From Acidobacteriota bacterium (lineage in GTDB: Bacteria; Acidobacteriota; Terriglobia; Acidiferrales; UBA7541): DNA of 44,323 bases. The DNA lies in NCBI GenBank assembly GCA_003224085.1, contig QHYK01000083.1, positions 1-44,323 on the forward strand, read 5' to 3'. Position 1 is the stretch's first letter; each line of letters begins with the position of its first letter. This document shows, piece after piece, positions 7,295-16,378 of this stretch. Position numbers and translations under genes: made by a program. The notes below the pieces were generated by a model that was given only the letters and a program-made list of their open reading frames with translations, ran no database searches and was not told the origin of the DNA.

Positions 7295-9697
7295 CTAATA
7301 GGGCCATTTCCAATCCCGGACTTCCGGCAAGTCGTCTCCATGTTCGCGGATGTATTGTTTATGCTCGACGAGCTTGTTGCGTAGGAACTGCTTGAAATGC
7401 GCGCCCACGCGTTGCAAGCGAGGGACGCGGTCCACCACGTCGCCCGCGAGATGAAATCGATCCAAATCGTTCAGGACGGTCATATCGAAGGGAGTAGTCG
7501 TTGTTCCTTCCTCTTTATATCCGCGGACGTGAAAGTTGTCATGATTGGTGCGCCGATAAGTCAGGCGGTGAATCAGCCAGGGATAGCCGTGATAGGCAAA
7601 GATGACGGGCTTGTCGATTGTGAAGATTGAGTCGAACTCGCGGTCCGGTAGGCCGTGGGGATGTTCGGTTGATGGCTGGATGGTCATCAGGTCAACCACG
7701 TTGACGATGCGGACCTTGATATCTGGAAAATGCTGGCGCAGCAGATCGACGGCCGCGAGCGTCTCCAATGTTGGGACATCTCCGGCACAGGCCATCACCA
7801 CGTCCGGATCGCTTCCCTGGTCGTTCGAAGCCCACTGCCAGATTCCGATTCCATTCGTGCAATGCTCGATGGCCGATTCCATGTCGAGCCACTGTAGCGC
7901 CGGTTGCTTTCCGGCAACGATAACGTTGACGTAGTTTCGGCTGCGGAGGCAGTGATCAGCCACCGAAAGCAGCGTGTTAGCATCCGGAGGAAGATACACG
8001 CGTACAACGTCTGCCTTCTTGTTCACGACATGGTCAATGAAGCCTGGGTCTTGGTGCGTGAAGCCGTTATGGTCTTGGCGCCAAACGTGTGACGTGAGGA
8101 GGTAATTCAATGAGGCGATTGGGCGTCGCCAAGGAATATTTCTCGTCACCTTGAGCCACTTTGCGTGTTGATTGAACATGGAGTCCACGATATGAATGAA
8201 GGCTTCGTAACAGGAGAAGAAGCCGTGACGGCCGGTGAGCAAATAACCTTCGAGCCAGCCCTGGCACATATGCTCGCTCAGTACCTCCATCACCCGGCCA
8301 TCTCTTGAGAGGTGCTCGTCCGTAGGAAGAACCGGCCCCATGAAAACTTTGTTGGTGACTTCGAACACAGCATCTAGACGGTTTGAAGCGGTCTCGTCAG
8401 GACCGAATACCCGGAAGTTCTTTGAGTCCGCGTTGCATTTCATAACATCGCGCAAAAGACTTCCTAAGACCCGAGTGGCTTCCGCAATCTCAGCGCCCGG
8501 CTTTGACACCTTCACTGCGTATTCGCGGAAGTCCGGCATCACAAGGTCCTTAAGCAACATCCCGCCATTCGTGTGCGGATTGTCGCCCATCCTGCGTGTG
8601 CCACTCGGCGCGAGTTCCGCTAGTTCTGGAATCAGCTTGCCGTTTCGGTCGAACAGTTCTTCTGGCCTGTAGCTCTTCAGCCATTCTTCCAATATTTTTA
8701 CGTGGTCGGGGTGTGACACAAAATTCGTAACTGGGACCTGGTGCGCCCGCCAGGTGTCTTCGACCGGCTTGCCATCCACTATCTTTGGTCCTGTCCAGCC
8801 CTTCGGCGTTCGTAGGATGATCATTGGCCACGCAGGAAGTTCGGTAGACCGTCCAGCGCGGGCGCCATTCTGGATGGTGTGAATTTCCTCGATGATCGTG
8901 TCGAGCGTGTGTGCCATGAGTTGATGCATGGTCTCCGGCTCATGGCCTTCCACAAAATGCGGCTTGTAACCATATCCAATGAAAAGTTGAGTCAAGTCCG
9001 CATCAGTGAGACGACTGAGTATGGTTGGATTCGCGATCTTGTATCCATTCAAATGCAGTATGGGAACAACGGCGCCGTCGCGGGAGGGATTCAGAAACTT
9101 GTTCGAATGCCAACTGGCCGCGAGTGGACCAGTTTCGGCTTCGCCGTCACCGACGACGCAGCACACCAACAAATCAGGATTGTCGAAAGCGGCGCCGTAA
9201 GCGTGAACAATGGAGTATCCCAGTTCCCCGCCTTCATGAATTGAGCCTGGCGTCTCCGGTGCAACATGGCTCGGAATACCTCCGGGGAATGAGAACTGTT
9301 TGAACAGATTCTTCAGGCCCTCTTCAGTTTGTGAAATGTGGGGATAGTGTTCGCTGTATGTGCCCTCCAAATAGGTGTTGGCGACCAAACCTGGTCCTCC
9401 ATGACCGGGGCCCGCAACGTAGATGACGTTCAGGTTGTGCTTCTTGATCAGCCGATTGAAATGAACATAAATGAAGTTTAGCCCGGGCGTCGTCCCCCAA
9501 TGACCCAGTAAGCGAGGCTTGATGTGCTCGATCTTTAGGGGCTCATGCAGCAGTGGGTTCGCGTACAGGTATATCTGCCCCGCGGAGAGGTAGTTCGCCG
9601 CACGCCAGTAGGCGTGCATCTTGCGCAGCTCTTCTTCGGATAGAGGCTGTTTGGATTCATGAAGCCTCGCTGAACCTCTGGACGCCGGTGAAGCCAT
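7295..9697 (-). CDS. xfp: xylulose-5-phosphate/fructose-6-phosphate phosphoketolase
   Basis: The 800-residue length is normal for the family. Thiamine diphosphate-enzyme motifs are visible: [42 protein letters not shown], and the TPP/Mg site [16 protein letters not shown]. Later come [31 protein letters not shown] and [14 protein letters not shown]. The enzyme splits xylulose-5-P or fructose-6-P with phosphate to give acetyl phosphate plus a shorter sugar phosphate. A gggagg site lies about 10 nt before the ATG. It leads the two-gene operon with ackA. Substrate preference cannot be told from sequence alone. No tandem Crp-type module was found in its 224-bp upstream gap. Confidence 0.95.
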   Translation of the reverse strand: MASPASRGSARLHESKQPLSEEELRKMHAYWRAANYLSAGQIYLYANPLLHEPLKIEHIKPRLLGHWGTTPGLNFIYVHFNRLIKKHNLNVIYVAGPGHGGPGLVANTYLEGTYSEHYPHISQTEEGLKNLFKQFSFPGGIPSHVAPETPGSIHEGGELGYSIVHAYGAAFDNPDLLVCCVVGDGEAETGPLAASWHSNKFLNPSRDGAVVPILHLNGYKIANPTILSRLTDADLTQLFIGYGYKPHFVEGHEPETMHQLMAHTLDTIIEEIHTIQNGARAGRSTELPAWPMIILRTPKGWTGPKIVDGKPVEDTWRAHQVPVTNFVSHPDHVKILEEWLKSYRPEELFDRNGKLIPELAELAPSGTRRMGDNPHTNGGMLLKDLVMPDFREYAVKVSKPGAEIAEATRVLGSLLRDVMKCNADSKNFRVFGPDETASNRLDAVFEVTNKVFMGPVLPTDEHLSRDGRVMEVLSEHMCQGWLEGYLLTGRHGFFSCYEAFIHIVDSMFNQHAKWLKVTRNIPWRRPIASLNYLLTSHVWRQDHNGFTHQDPGFIDHVVNKKADVVRVYLPPDANTLLSVADHCLRSRNYVNVIVAGKQPALQWLDMESAIEHCTNGIGIWQWASNDQGSDPDVVMACAGDVPTLETLAAVDLLRQHFPDIKVRIVNVVDLMTIQPSTEHPHGLPDREFDSIFTIDKPVIFAYHGYPWLIHRLTYRRTNHDNFHVRGYKEEGTTTTPFDMTVLNDLDRFHLAGDVVDRVPRLQRVGAHFKQFLRNKLVEHKQYIREHGDDLPEVRDWKWPY

Positions 9698-9921
9698 AGC
9701 AGTACCCTCCCGGTGTGGGATCGAAGTCGATGATTCCTAGGCGGACAAGACATGGACCTCTCATCGTAGAGGCCGCAATCCAATCTTATCCCTACACATT
9801 TGAACAGGCCATTACAACTAGTGGGTGATCAGGTTGTGAACTCTGAGCGAGCAGTATGCATTGGACTGGAGCAACGAGTGGAGTGCCGGTTCACACGAGC
9901 AGTCGCAAAGCGCCACACGCG

Positions 9922-10638
9922 CTAGGCGGCTGACAACTCCTTGTGAGCTTCGCCGGCTGCGAGTTCTGGCCACAGCGTCTTAAGTACGACTCCGTATGCT
10001 TCCTCGTACACCAGAGTGAAAACATGTGAGCAACGTTCGCACAGCCAATAATGCCTCACGCCGTGGATTCCGCCTGGGGCCTCAGCTGCTGGATTATGCC
10101 CACTTGCTGAAACCGGATCGGGCCGAAATCGGAAGAATTTGCCGCCCCCGGTCCAATGAAATGCAGTCGGACACGCCGGGTTTGCACACTTGGGATGCTG
10201 CTTCTGGTACAGAGGGGTTCCTCTCAACGTTCCACCGTCGACGGGCGGGTGTTTGCTTTGGGCTTGTCGAGCCACTGCCCGTTCTTCTTCCAGACGTTGA
10301 ATAGTGGCCTTCAGCCAGGCTCCAACCGTTTCTTCAGTCTCTTGTTGGTTGCCGTACCGGTACAGGGAATCCAATGTCTCCCCCAATGTGTTGAACGGAA
10401 TGTGACGGCAGGGAATCTTTTCGGAGCGGCGCTCAGGTGGCACTAACTGCATTAGAACACAATCACTGCACGGGCTTGGGTTCACTTTGGAATCGAAGTT
10501 CATGCAAGTAAGAGAATCTTCGAAAATATATTGAGGTCTCCATGGCGTCCTCGGCGAACGCCCATATCCCCCCTGTTCGAGGAATTCAAGTTCGAATTTC
10601 AGAACTTCCAAGAGGTCGCGCTCATCTTTTTGCATCAT
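9922..10638 (-). CDS. Cys-rich protein of unknown function, Crp/Fnr neighbour
   Basis: The 238-residue protein starts at ATG 10638 after gtgggaggtgc. The longer frame to 10965 would overlap the regulator gene and the operator, so it is rejected. The N-terminus is acidic and helical (MMQKDERDLLEVLKFELEFLE). Then comes a Cys cluster, C-x11-C-x2-C (CMNFD...PCSDC) followed by IPCRHI, a helical middle with LKATIQRLEEERA, and a C-terminal paired-Cys module (CANPAC ... CERCSHVF) that looks like a zinc ribbon. I do not recognise a named family. It is divergent from the crp-like gene across a tandem operator, so it is probably part of the same redox-responsive circuit. Confidence 0.75.
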   Translation of the reverse strand: MMQKDERDLLEVLKFELEFLEQGGYGRSPRTPWRPQYIFEDSLTCMNFDSKVNPSPCSDCVLMQLVPPERRSEKIPCRHIPFNTLGETLDSLYRYGNQQETEETVGAWLKATIQRLEEERAVARQAQSKHPPVDGGTLRGTPLYQKQHPKCANPACPTAFHWTGGGKFFRFRPDPVSASGHNPAAEAPGGIHGVRHYWLCERCSHVFTLVYEEAYGVVLKTLWPELAAGEAHKELSAA

Positions 10639-10685
10639 GCACCTCCCACTCAACTCAAAATATGGACCCAGACCAAAGGGGGTGC

Positions 10686-10723
10686 TGTAACCTGCATCAC
10701 ATTGCAGCGTGACGGCCATCACA
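10686..10723. promoter_or_regulatory. tandem Crp/Fnr-type operator module between the Cys-rich gene and crp
   Basis: TGTAA-CCTGCA-TCACA (10686-10701), a 6-bp gap, then CGTGA-CGGCCA-TCACA (10708-10723). The centres are 22 bp apart, as in the modules at 4541 and 11614. It lies 47 bp upstream of the minus-strand gene and 126 bp upstream of the regulator's preferred start. It could therefore serve the first gene and give autoregulation of the second. Confidence 0.7.
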
Positions 10724-10849
10724 GCTAGGGACCATCGATTCCAGTAGAAAAGTAAGAATTCGTTCTTATCTAGCGGACGGCTGCGTATGCCAAGCGGGTT
10801 TCGTTTTGTGTCGCGTAGGGAGGGAGGTATACTCCGGGGCGGTGAACTC

Positions 10850-11566
10850 ATGCGCGCCCCGTACGGCTTAGAAATCATTGAGAGCTGTTTGTCCTGTCCC
10901 CACCGCGAGGACCGGCTTTTCTGCAACCTCCCTCCTCCTGCGGTGCAGAAGTTGGCAGCCATCACCTCGGCTGCAGCCTATCCGAAAGGGGCGACTCTCT
11001 TCGTAGAAGGGCAGTCACCGCGTGGGGTATTCATTTTATGCAGTGGCAAGGTCAAATTGTCGACCTCGTCTGCCGATGGGAGAAGTCTCATTCTTAGGAT
11101 CTCGGAACCGGGAGAGGTTCTGGGCTTGCCCGCGACAGTCACCGGGAAACCTTATGAGCTAACAGCCGATGTGATCGAACCTACGCAGGCCAATTTCATC
11201 TCTCGGACGGATTTCCTGCTCTTTCTCCGCGAGCACGGCGAGGCAGCATTGCGTGTGGCGCAGCAGCTCGGTGAAACCTACCATTCCGCAATATCGGAAA
11301 TGAGAACCATTGGTCTCTCTCATTCCGCAGCTGAGAAGTTGGCTCGCTTCTTGTTAGATCTCTCTGCAAATCATGACGAAGGAAAGGGCGAGGTAAAGCT
11401 CACGCTTACCCTCACACACGAAGAAATCGCTCAGATGATCGGAGCTTCCCGAGAGACCGTAACGCGCCTGTTCGCCGATTTCAAGAAGAAACAGCTTTTG
11501 CAAGTAAGAGGTTCGACGCTTATCATTAAGAGTAAAGCGGGGCTCGAAAGCGTTCTGAGTTCTTAG
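10850..11566 (+). CDS. Crp/Fnr-family transcription regulator with N-terminal Cys cluster
   Basis: The preferred start is ATG 10850 (238 residues). Open frame to 10787 exists but lacks similarity. Residues 13, 16 and 25 are Cys (ESCLSC...LFC) and Cys64 lies in the effector domain (FILCSGK), a possible four-Cys set for an FNR-like Fe-S cluster, though the spacing differs from E. coli FNR. The cNMP-binding fold spans about 25-130 (YPKGATLFVEGQSPRGVF, GEVLGL). A dimerization helix follows, then the winged HTH (LTLTHEEIAQMIGASRETVTRLFADF). The recognition helix R201-E202-x3-R206 matches CRP, whose half-site is TGTGA. Three operators of that kind occur nearby. The signal sensed (oxygen, NO or other) is inferred, not shown. 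Confidence 0.9.
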   Translation: MRAPYGLEIIESCLSCPHREDRLFCNLPPPAVQKLAAITSAAAYPKGATLFVEGQSPRGVFILCSGKVKLSTSSADGRSLILRISEPGEVLGLPATVTGKPYELTADVIEPTQANFISRTDFLLFLREHGEAALRVAQQLGETYHSAISEMRTIGLSHSAAEKLARFLLDLSANHDEGKGEVKLTLTLTHEEIAQMIGASRETVTRLFADFKKKQLLQVRGSTLIIKSKAGLESVLSS

Positions 11567-11613
11567 CTCCCTGTTTCCCCTTCCCGGAAGTTGTCTCCCT
11601 TCAAAGTAGGTCT

Positions 11614-11651
11614 TGTGATGTGCGTCACATCAATTGGTGACGTGCGTCACG
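11614..11651. promoter_or_regulatory. tandem Crp/Fnr-type operator module, respiratory operon promoter
   Basis: TGTGA-TGTGCG-TCACA (11614-11629), a 6-bp gap, then GGTGA-CGTGCG-TCACG (11636-11651). This is the best-conserved of the three modules, with identical GTGCG centres in both sites and 22 bp between centres. It lies about 107 bp before the start of the monohaem barrel protein and so would control the whole downstream train. Confidence 0.75.
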
Positions 11652-11757
11652 GTAGAGCAATTGGAACTACAAGCACAATGCACACCAGTGAAGTCGAGCC
11701 AGCGAGTTCGGAAACTTGGCCCACGGTTCGGCGGGCAAGCTTTGGAGGGTATTCGAA

Positions 11758-13218
11758 ATGAAAAGGCATGTCGTTAACAGCAGCATTATGGCGAGTCTGA
11801 CTGGGTTCGTGGTTGTTATGTGGGTCATGCTTGCTTCGGTGCCGAAGACTTCCGCGATCCCCGCGTTTTCGCGGAAGTACCAAACGTCGTGCACCACCTG
11901 CCACAATAACTATCCGGAATTGAATGACTTCGGAGAGGCATTCAAGAAAAACGGATTCAAGTTCCCAAAGGACGACGAAGTCTTTGTGAAAGAGCCTCCT
12001 GTCTTGCTGGGGTCGAAGGCACAGAAGGAAGCGTTCCCCGGCGCGGTCTATCCTGGTGAGATTCCTGGATACCTGCCGATCGCGTTCAGGTACGAGGGGA
12101 ACTTTACTCTCAACCGCAAGCAGCCTCCGGAGATCATCGCTCAGAACGGATTCGCGCCGCATACGGACCTTTTTGCTCCGAACACGTTCACGATCATCAG
12201 CGCAGGAAGTTTCGGGCAGAATTTGTCGTTCTGGATCGACGATGACATCTCTGTCGGAGCGGCCAATGCTGATGGCGGCATGGGTGACGGTTGGTTGAAA
12301 TACAGCGATTTGGGCCACGGCATCGGGCTGCCGAAGAATGCGCTGAACGTCCGGTTCGGACAATTCGAACTGGACCTGCCCTTTACACAGGCAAAGACCA
12401 TCTATCTCTCCCCCTTTGACATTTATGGCGAAGCGAACGTCGCGGGCTCTTTGGGTACGGCGAACAACCCCGTGATTTTCGGGGCACCCCAGCGAGGCAT
12501 CGAGTTCGGCGGCACTCCAAACAATGGAAACTTCAATTGGTCCGTCGCCGTCACGAACGGAAGCAACGTCGGAACAACGACGCGGAGTTCGAAGGACGTT
12601 TACGTTCGTCTATCTCAGAAATTCAACCTGGAGCGCGATTCGGAAAGCCGCAATGCGATCCAGGCAGCGGGGCCAACCGGCCCCCGTGACCATACGTCGA
12701 TCCGCCTCGGGTTCTACTACTACTACGGGAAGAATCAACAAAATCAGGACGGCAAACTATTCCCTGGCTTGGCAACTGTCGAGGAACCGTTCTATCGCGT
12801 GGGCGGCGATCTCCGCTTCAAATATCGCAAATTGGAACTATTCGGACTCGGAATGTTTGGCCATGACGACAACCATGTGGTCACTGCCGGAGCGCCTTCT
12901 ACCATCGCTGGCGCTCCTGCCGTGAAATTCTCTGGCGGGTTCGCTGGAGCCAACTACTGGTTCTATCCGTGGCTGATCGGGACCTTTCACTACGACGCCG
13001 TGAACTCTCACTCCGACTTCGTGAACGGCACGCCTGCATCGCAGTACCACACGCGGAACCGCTTCAGTCCGGGTTTCCAGGTGCTGGTGCGCGCCAACAT
13101 CAAGGTCGTCGGCGAATATCAATACACCTTCGGGCAGCCCTACACCGATTCGGTGACGGGGAACATTCTCTTTTTCCGCCCGAACACGTTCCAGACGGGC
13201 ATCGACTACGTGTTTTAG
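11758..13218 (+). CDS. secreted monohaem c-type protein with outer-membrane barrel-like body
   Basis: ATG 11758 is preferred, with ggaggg about 8 nt upstream (486 residues). A signal peptide (about 1-33, hydrophobic core IMASLTGFVVVMWVMLA) is followed at once by one haem c motif, C45-TTC-H49 (SRKYQTSCTTCHNNYPELNDFGEAF). The rest is rich in Gly, Asn and aromatic residues in alternating strands and ends FQTGIDYVF, with a terminal Phe typical of outer-membrane barrels. A haem-bearing porin-like protein at the cell surface could pass electrons or exchange solutes. It heads the respiratory operon behind a tandem operator. The barrel is inferred from composition only. Confidence 0.75.
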   Translation: MKRHVVNSSIMASLTGFVVVMWVMLASVPKTSAIPAFSRKYQTSCTTCHNNYPELNDFGEAFKKNGFKFPKDDEVFVKEPPVLLGSKAQKEAFPGAVYPGEIPGYLPIAFRYEGNFTLNRKQPPEIIAQNGFAPHTDLFAPNTFTIISAGSFGQNLSFWIDDDISVGAANADGGMGDGWLKYSDLGHGIGLPKNALNVRFGQFELDLPFTQAKTIYLSPFDIYGEANVAGSLGTANNPVIFGAPQRGIEFGGTPNNGNFNWSVAVTNGSNVGTTTRSSKDVYVRLSQKFNLERDSESRNAIQAAGPTGPRDHTSIRLGFYYYYGKNQQNQDGKLFPGLATVEEPFYRVGGDLRFKYRKLELFGLGMFGHDDNHVVTAGAPSTIAGAPAVKFSGGFAGANYWFYPWLIGTFHYDAVNSHSDFVNGTPASQYHTRNRFSPGFQVLVRANIKVVGEYQYTFGQPYTDSVTGNILFFRPNTFQTGIDYVF

Positions 13219-13272
13219 AAATATCGGGCTCAGAAGTTGAATCGCACGCACATCAAATACGAGGGGAATGTC

Positions 13273-13884
13273 ATGAGTCTAGCGGGAATCGTAGCAAAGG
13301 CAGTAATCGCAGCAAGTGTCACGCTGGCCCTGGCTGGGGCGAGTTGGGCCAATGAAATCAAAGGCAAGGTCAGCGTGCAGGGGATCAAGTCCGCAGAAAA
13401 CATCGCCGTATACGTCGACGTGATTGCGGACAAGAAGTTCGATCCGCCAAAAGATCACATCGTGGTTGACCAACGGAAAATGGCGTTCCTTCCGCACGTC
13501 GTTGCCGTAGAGCAGGGCACCACGGTGGATTTTCTGAACAGCGACCCTGTCGGCCACAACGTCTACTGGCCTTCCATTAGCGGCAACAAAAAGCTGTCGC
13601 ACAATCTCGGCACTTGGCCGAAGGGCGATAAGAAACCGTTCCAATTCAATGATCTCGGCACGGCCTCTCTCCTTTGCAACGTCCATCCCGAAATGTCCGG
13701 CTATGTCGTCGTTGTTCCGACACCTTATTTTGCCGTAACCGACAAGGACGGCAATTTCGAAATCAAGAATATTCCCGCGGGAAAGTACACGTTGAAGGCT
13801 TGGAGCGAAGATGGTAAACCAACCACGCAAGCTGTGGATGTCAGCGCCGCAACAGCGACGGTGGAATTGACGGTCAAGAAGTAA
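13273..13884 (+). CDS. secreted cupredoxin with C-terminal regulatory-like beta domain
   Basis: ATG 13273 follows gagggga. The 203-residue product has a signal peptide ending near ASWA (residue 26). The middle is a plastocyanin-like domain with type 1 copper ligands in order: H95 (VGHNVYW), C135, H138 and M141 (LLCNVHPEMSGY). After about residue 150 a carboxypeptidase-regulatory-like domain follows (DKDGNFEIKNIPAGKYTLKAWSEDG). Such fusions are often labelled methylamine utilization protein in databases without evidence for that role. Placed between a haem protein and a cytochrome b complex, it is most likely a periplasmic one-electron carrier. Confidence 0.85.
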   Translation: MSLAGIVAKAVIAASVTLALAGASWANEIKGKVSVQGIKSAENIAVYVDVIADKKFDPPKDHIVVDQRKMAFLPHVVAVEQGTTVDFLNSDPVGHNVYWPSISGNKKLSHNLGTWPKGDKKPFQFNDLGTASLLCNVHPEMSGYVVVVPTPYFAVTDKDGNFEIKNIPAGKYTLKAWSEDGKPTTQAVDVSAATATVELTVKK

Positions 13885-13911
13885 GCGAGAAAGGGACCCG
13901 GGACGCACCTC

Positions 13912-15864
13912 GTGACCAGCCGAACAAAACTAGTCGATCTCGAATGGCTCGAATCGAACTTCCCCTGCATGCAGGCCTGTCCCGTCCACACGCAGGCCGG
14001 GCGGTACGTCACCCTCATTGCGCAGGGGAGGTACGAGGAAGCTTACCGCTACGCTCGGGTCCCCAATCCCTTCGCCTCCATCTGTGGCCGCGTGTGCGGG
14101 CATCCTTGCGAGCCCGCCTGCCGCCGGGGGCAGTTTGACTTGCCTATCTCCATTCGCGCCTTGAAGCGCTTCGTCACCGAGCGCCATGGACCGGAATCGC
14201 GCAATCCCATCGATGTCTTTCCCGAAAGGCCACGCTCCCTACGACCAGAGAAAATCGCAATCATCGGTTCCGGTCCGGCCGGCATGTCGGCCGCGCATGA
14301 TCTGGCGCTGCTCGGCTATCCCGTGACTGTTTTTGAGGCTGCGCCGGTGCCGGGTGGAATGATGCATCTCGGCATTCCGGAATATCGTCTGCCGCGCGAT
14401 GTTTTACAGGCCCAGATTCGAGAAATTCTCGATCTTGGCCCGGAACTTCGCCTGAATATGCGGCTCGGTCGTGACTTTTCGCTAGAAAACCTCCGCCGTC
14501 AGGGCTACAAAGCAGTGCTGCTCGCGTTTGGCCTGCACCGGAGCCGCGAACTCAATCTTCCGGGACATGAGTTGGATGGAGTCGTGAAGGGCATCGATTT
14601 CCTCCTCAACGTCAATCTTGGCTACCGCTTTTCTATCGGCAAGCAAGTTGTGGTCATCGGCGGGGGTAACGTAGCGATTGACGTGGCGCGTTCCGCCATG
14701 CGTGAACAGGAAAAGCTCACGGCTGGCACAGAATCCAGCGCGGGCCTACCAGACCAACTGACTTCCAGCGAGATGGACGTCGCCATGAAGGAATTCATGG
14801 ACGTTTCACGCCAAGCGCTACGCATGGGCGCTCGTGAAGTGCACCTGGTGTGTCTCGAATCGCGCCAAGAAATGCCCGCTTCTGAAGAAGAGATTGAAGA
14901 GGGCGTGATCGAGGGGATCAGGATTCATCCCTCGCTCGGCCCGAAGCAGTTCGTCGGTCTGAATGGCAAGGTAACTGGCCTCGAAGTGATCAGGTGCACG
15001 TCTGTATTCGACGCTCAACGGCGGTTTAGCCCCACCTTCGCTCCCGGCACGGAAACAATCATTCCATGCGACACAATAATCCTGGCCATCGGGCAAGCTT
15101 CCGATCTTTCCTTTCTCAACGCTGCCGATGGCCTCGAAACGACGCGGCAAGGCACCCTGAAGATCGATCCCGCGACGCTTATGACCACGGCGCCGGGAAT
15201 TTTCGCAGCTGGTGATATCGCTTTTGGTCCGCGCCTGATCATCAATGCCGTTGCGGATGGCAAAAAAGCCGCGGAAGAAATCGACAAGTTCATTCGGGGA
15301 CCCGAGTGGCAGGCCAAGCCCAAATATGTACAGATCACGCTCCTCGATCACCATAAGATGGCTGAGCAGTACGACGAATATTCCCGTCTGGCTGTACCTG
15401 TCATCCCTCTCGAACGCCGCACCGGCATAGCCGAGGTCGAAACTGGCTTTACGGAAGAGCAGGCCAGGCAAGAAGCTTCCCGTTGTCTTCAGTGCTGGAT
15501 CAACACCATCTTTGAAGGGACCGAGGCGAATGGCAGTGAGTGCATCCTCTGCGGCGGCTGCGTCGATGTCTGTCCGGAAAACTGCCTGCAGCTTGTCCCA
15601 CTCAGCCAATTCGAATTTTCTGAGGAGACCACACAACAGTTGTCCGCCACATCCGACTCTCGGGCTCACGAACTTCTCCACCTCTCGCTCGAAGAGCTTT
15701 CTACCGCGAAAGGTTCGGTGATGGTCAAAGACGAAACCATCTGTATCCGCTGCGGTCTCTGCGCCGAGCGCTGCCCTGTGAACACCATCACCATGGAAGC
15801 TTTTGAAGTTTTCGATCGCGACCCGAACTTAGTCCAAATTGAGGAGATGGTTCTCCATTCATGA
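13912..15864 (+). CDS. GltD-like FAD/NAD(P) oxidoreductase fused to ferredoxin domains
   Basis: The 650-residue protein starts at GTG 13912. Residues about 1-90 form the GltD-type Fe-S entry domain (CMQACPVHTQAG, ICGRVCGHPCEPACRRG). Next come the FAD dinucleotide fold (AIIGSGPAGMSAAHDLA, GGMMHLGIPEYRLPRDV), the NAD(P) fold (QVVVIGGGNVAIDVARSAMR) and the second FAD motif (GIFAAGDIAFG). The C-terminal 140 residues add CILCGGCVDVCPENCL and CIRCGLCAERCPVNTI, two [4Fe-4S] ferredoxin motifs. It has no signal peptide, so it is cytoplasmic. It overlaps the Rieske gene by 4 nt. It would link NAD(P)H or ferredoxin to the adjoining Rieske/cytochrome b complex. It is not a standard glutamate synthase subunit, because no gltB is near. 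Confidence 0.88.
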   Translation: MTSRTKLVDLEWLESNFPCMQACPVHTQAGRYVTLIAQGRYEEAYRYARVPNPFASICGRVCGHPCEPACRRGQFDLPISIRALKRFVTERHGPESRNPIDVFPERPRSLRPEKIAIIGSGPAGMSAAHDLALLGYPVTVFEAAPVPGGMMHLGIPEYRLPRDVLQAQIREILDLGPELRLNMRLGRDFSLENLRRQGYKAVLLAFGLHRSRELNLPGHELDGVVKGIDFLLNVNLGYRFSIGKQVVVIGGGNVAIDVARSAMREQEKLTAGTESSAGLPDQLTSSEMDVAMKEFMDVSRQALRMGAREVHLVCLESRQEMPASEEEIEEGVIEGIRIHPSLGPKQFVGLNGKVTGLEVIRCTSVFDAQRRFSPTFAPGTETIIPCDTIILAIGQASDLSFLNAADGLETTRQGTLKIDPATLMTTAPGIFAAGDIAFGPRLIINAVADGKKAAEEIDKFIRGPEWQAKPKYVQITLLDHHKMAEQYDEYSRLAVPVIPLERRTGIAEVETGFTEEQARQEASRCLQCWINTIFEGTEANGSECILCGGCVDVCPENCLQLVPLSQFEFSEETTQQLSATSDSRAHELLHLSLEELSTAKGSVMVKDETICIRCGLCAERCPVNTITMEAFEVFDRDPNLVQIEEMVLHS

Positions 15865-16370
15865 GTGAAACCAAACACTCTTCGCTTCCTGGAGTGCCCC
15901 TCTCCGGGGATGCTGCTAATGAGATCACCCGGCGCAATTTCTTGAACGAAATCACCCTAGGCGCTCTCGGCATCGCCGGTCTAGGCTCCGTTGCCGTGAC
16001 CTATCAATTTTTTTCGCCCAACGTCTTGTTTGAGCCCCCGACGACCTTTCGCGCTGGCAATCCCGATCTTTATCCCATGCATTCAGTGACCTTTCTTCAG
16101 GACCAGCAGGTTTACATCGTGCGCATGCCGGAAGGGTTCTATGCGGTCTCCGCCGTCTGCACCCATCTTGGCTGCGTTACGCAATGGAAGCCCGATGCCG
16201 AAATAATTGCGTGCCCATGCCATGGCAGTAAGTTCAAATCCGATGGCACGAAAATCGAAGGTCCCGCCCCGCGGCCCCTTCCGCACTTCGCTATCTCGCT
16301 AACAGCGGACGGCGAGCTGCTCATTGACAAGCTGCAAAACATTAAGTCGGAACAGATTCTAAAAGTCTAA
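15861..16370 (+). CDS. Rieske [2Fe-2S] protein
   Basis: The 169-residue protein has a twin-arginine type anchor ([25 protein letters not shown]) and a Rieske fold. Cluster ligands are C100 and H102 in CTHLGC and C118 and H121 in CPCHGSKF. C105 and C120 can form the usual disulfide. The N-terminal hydrophobic stretch probably keeps it anchored in the cytoplasmic membrane with the cluster outside. Its start overlaps the flavoprotein stop (ATGA). It takes electrons from quinol and hands them to cytochrome c in the complex encoded by the next genes. Confidence 0.95.
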   Translation: MSETKHSSLPGVPLSGDAANEITRRNFLNEITLGALGIAGLGSVAVTYQFFSPNVLFEPPTTFRAGNPDLYPMHSVTFLQDQQVYIVRMPEGFYAVSAVCTHLGCVTQWKPDAEIIACPCHGSKFKSDGTKIEGPAPRPLPHFAISLTADGELLIDKLQNIKSEQILKV

Positions 16371-16378
16371 GGGAAACA

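Noticed and set aside
9698-9921. Tandem Crp-type operator upstream of phosphoketolase
   Set aside because: Only TCAC half-sites in the same direction with wrong spacing were found, not the 38-bp module.
10639-10965. N-terminal extension of the Cys-rich gene
   Set aside because: It would run through the operator and into the regulator gene. ATG 10638 has a good ribosome site.
14818-15681. Long minus-strand frame inside the flavoprotein gene
   Set aside because: It is a shadow of the plus-strand gene, which has clear FAD, NAD(P) and ferredoxin motifs. The minus frame has no recognisable domain.
13912-15864. Glutamate synthase small subunit
   Set aside because: The C-terminal ferredoxin domains, the absence of gltB and the overlap with a Rieske gene argue for a respiratory role.
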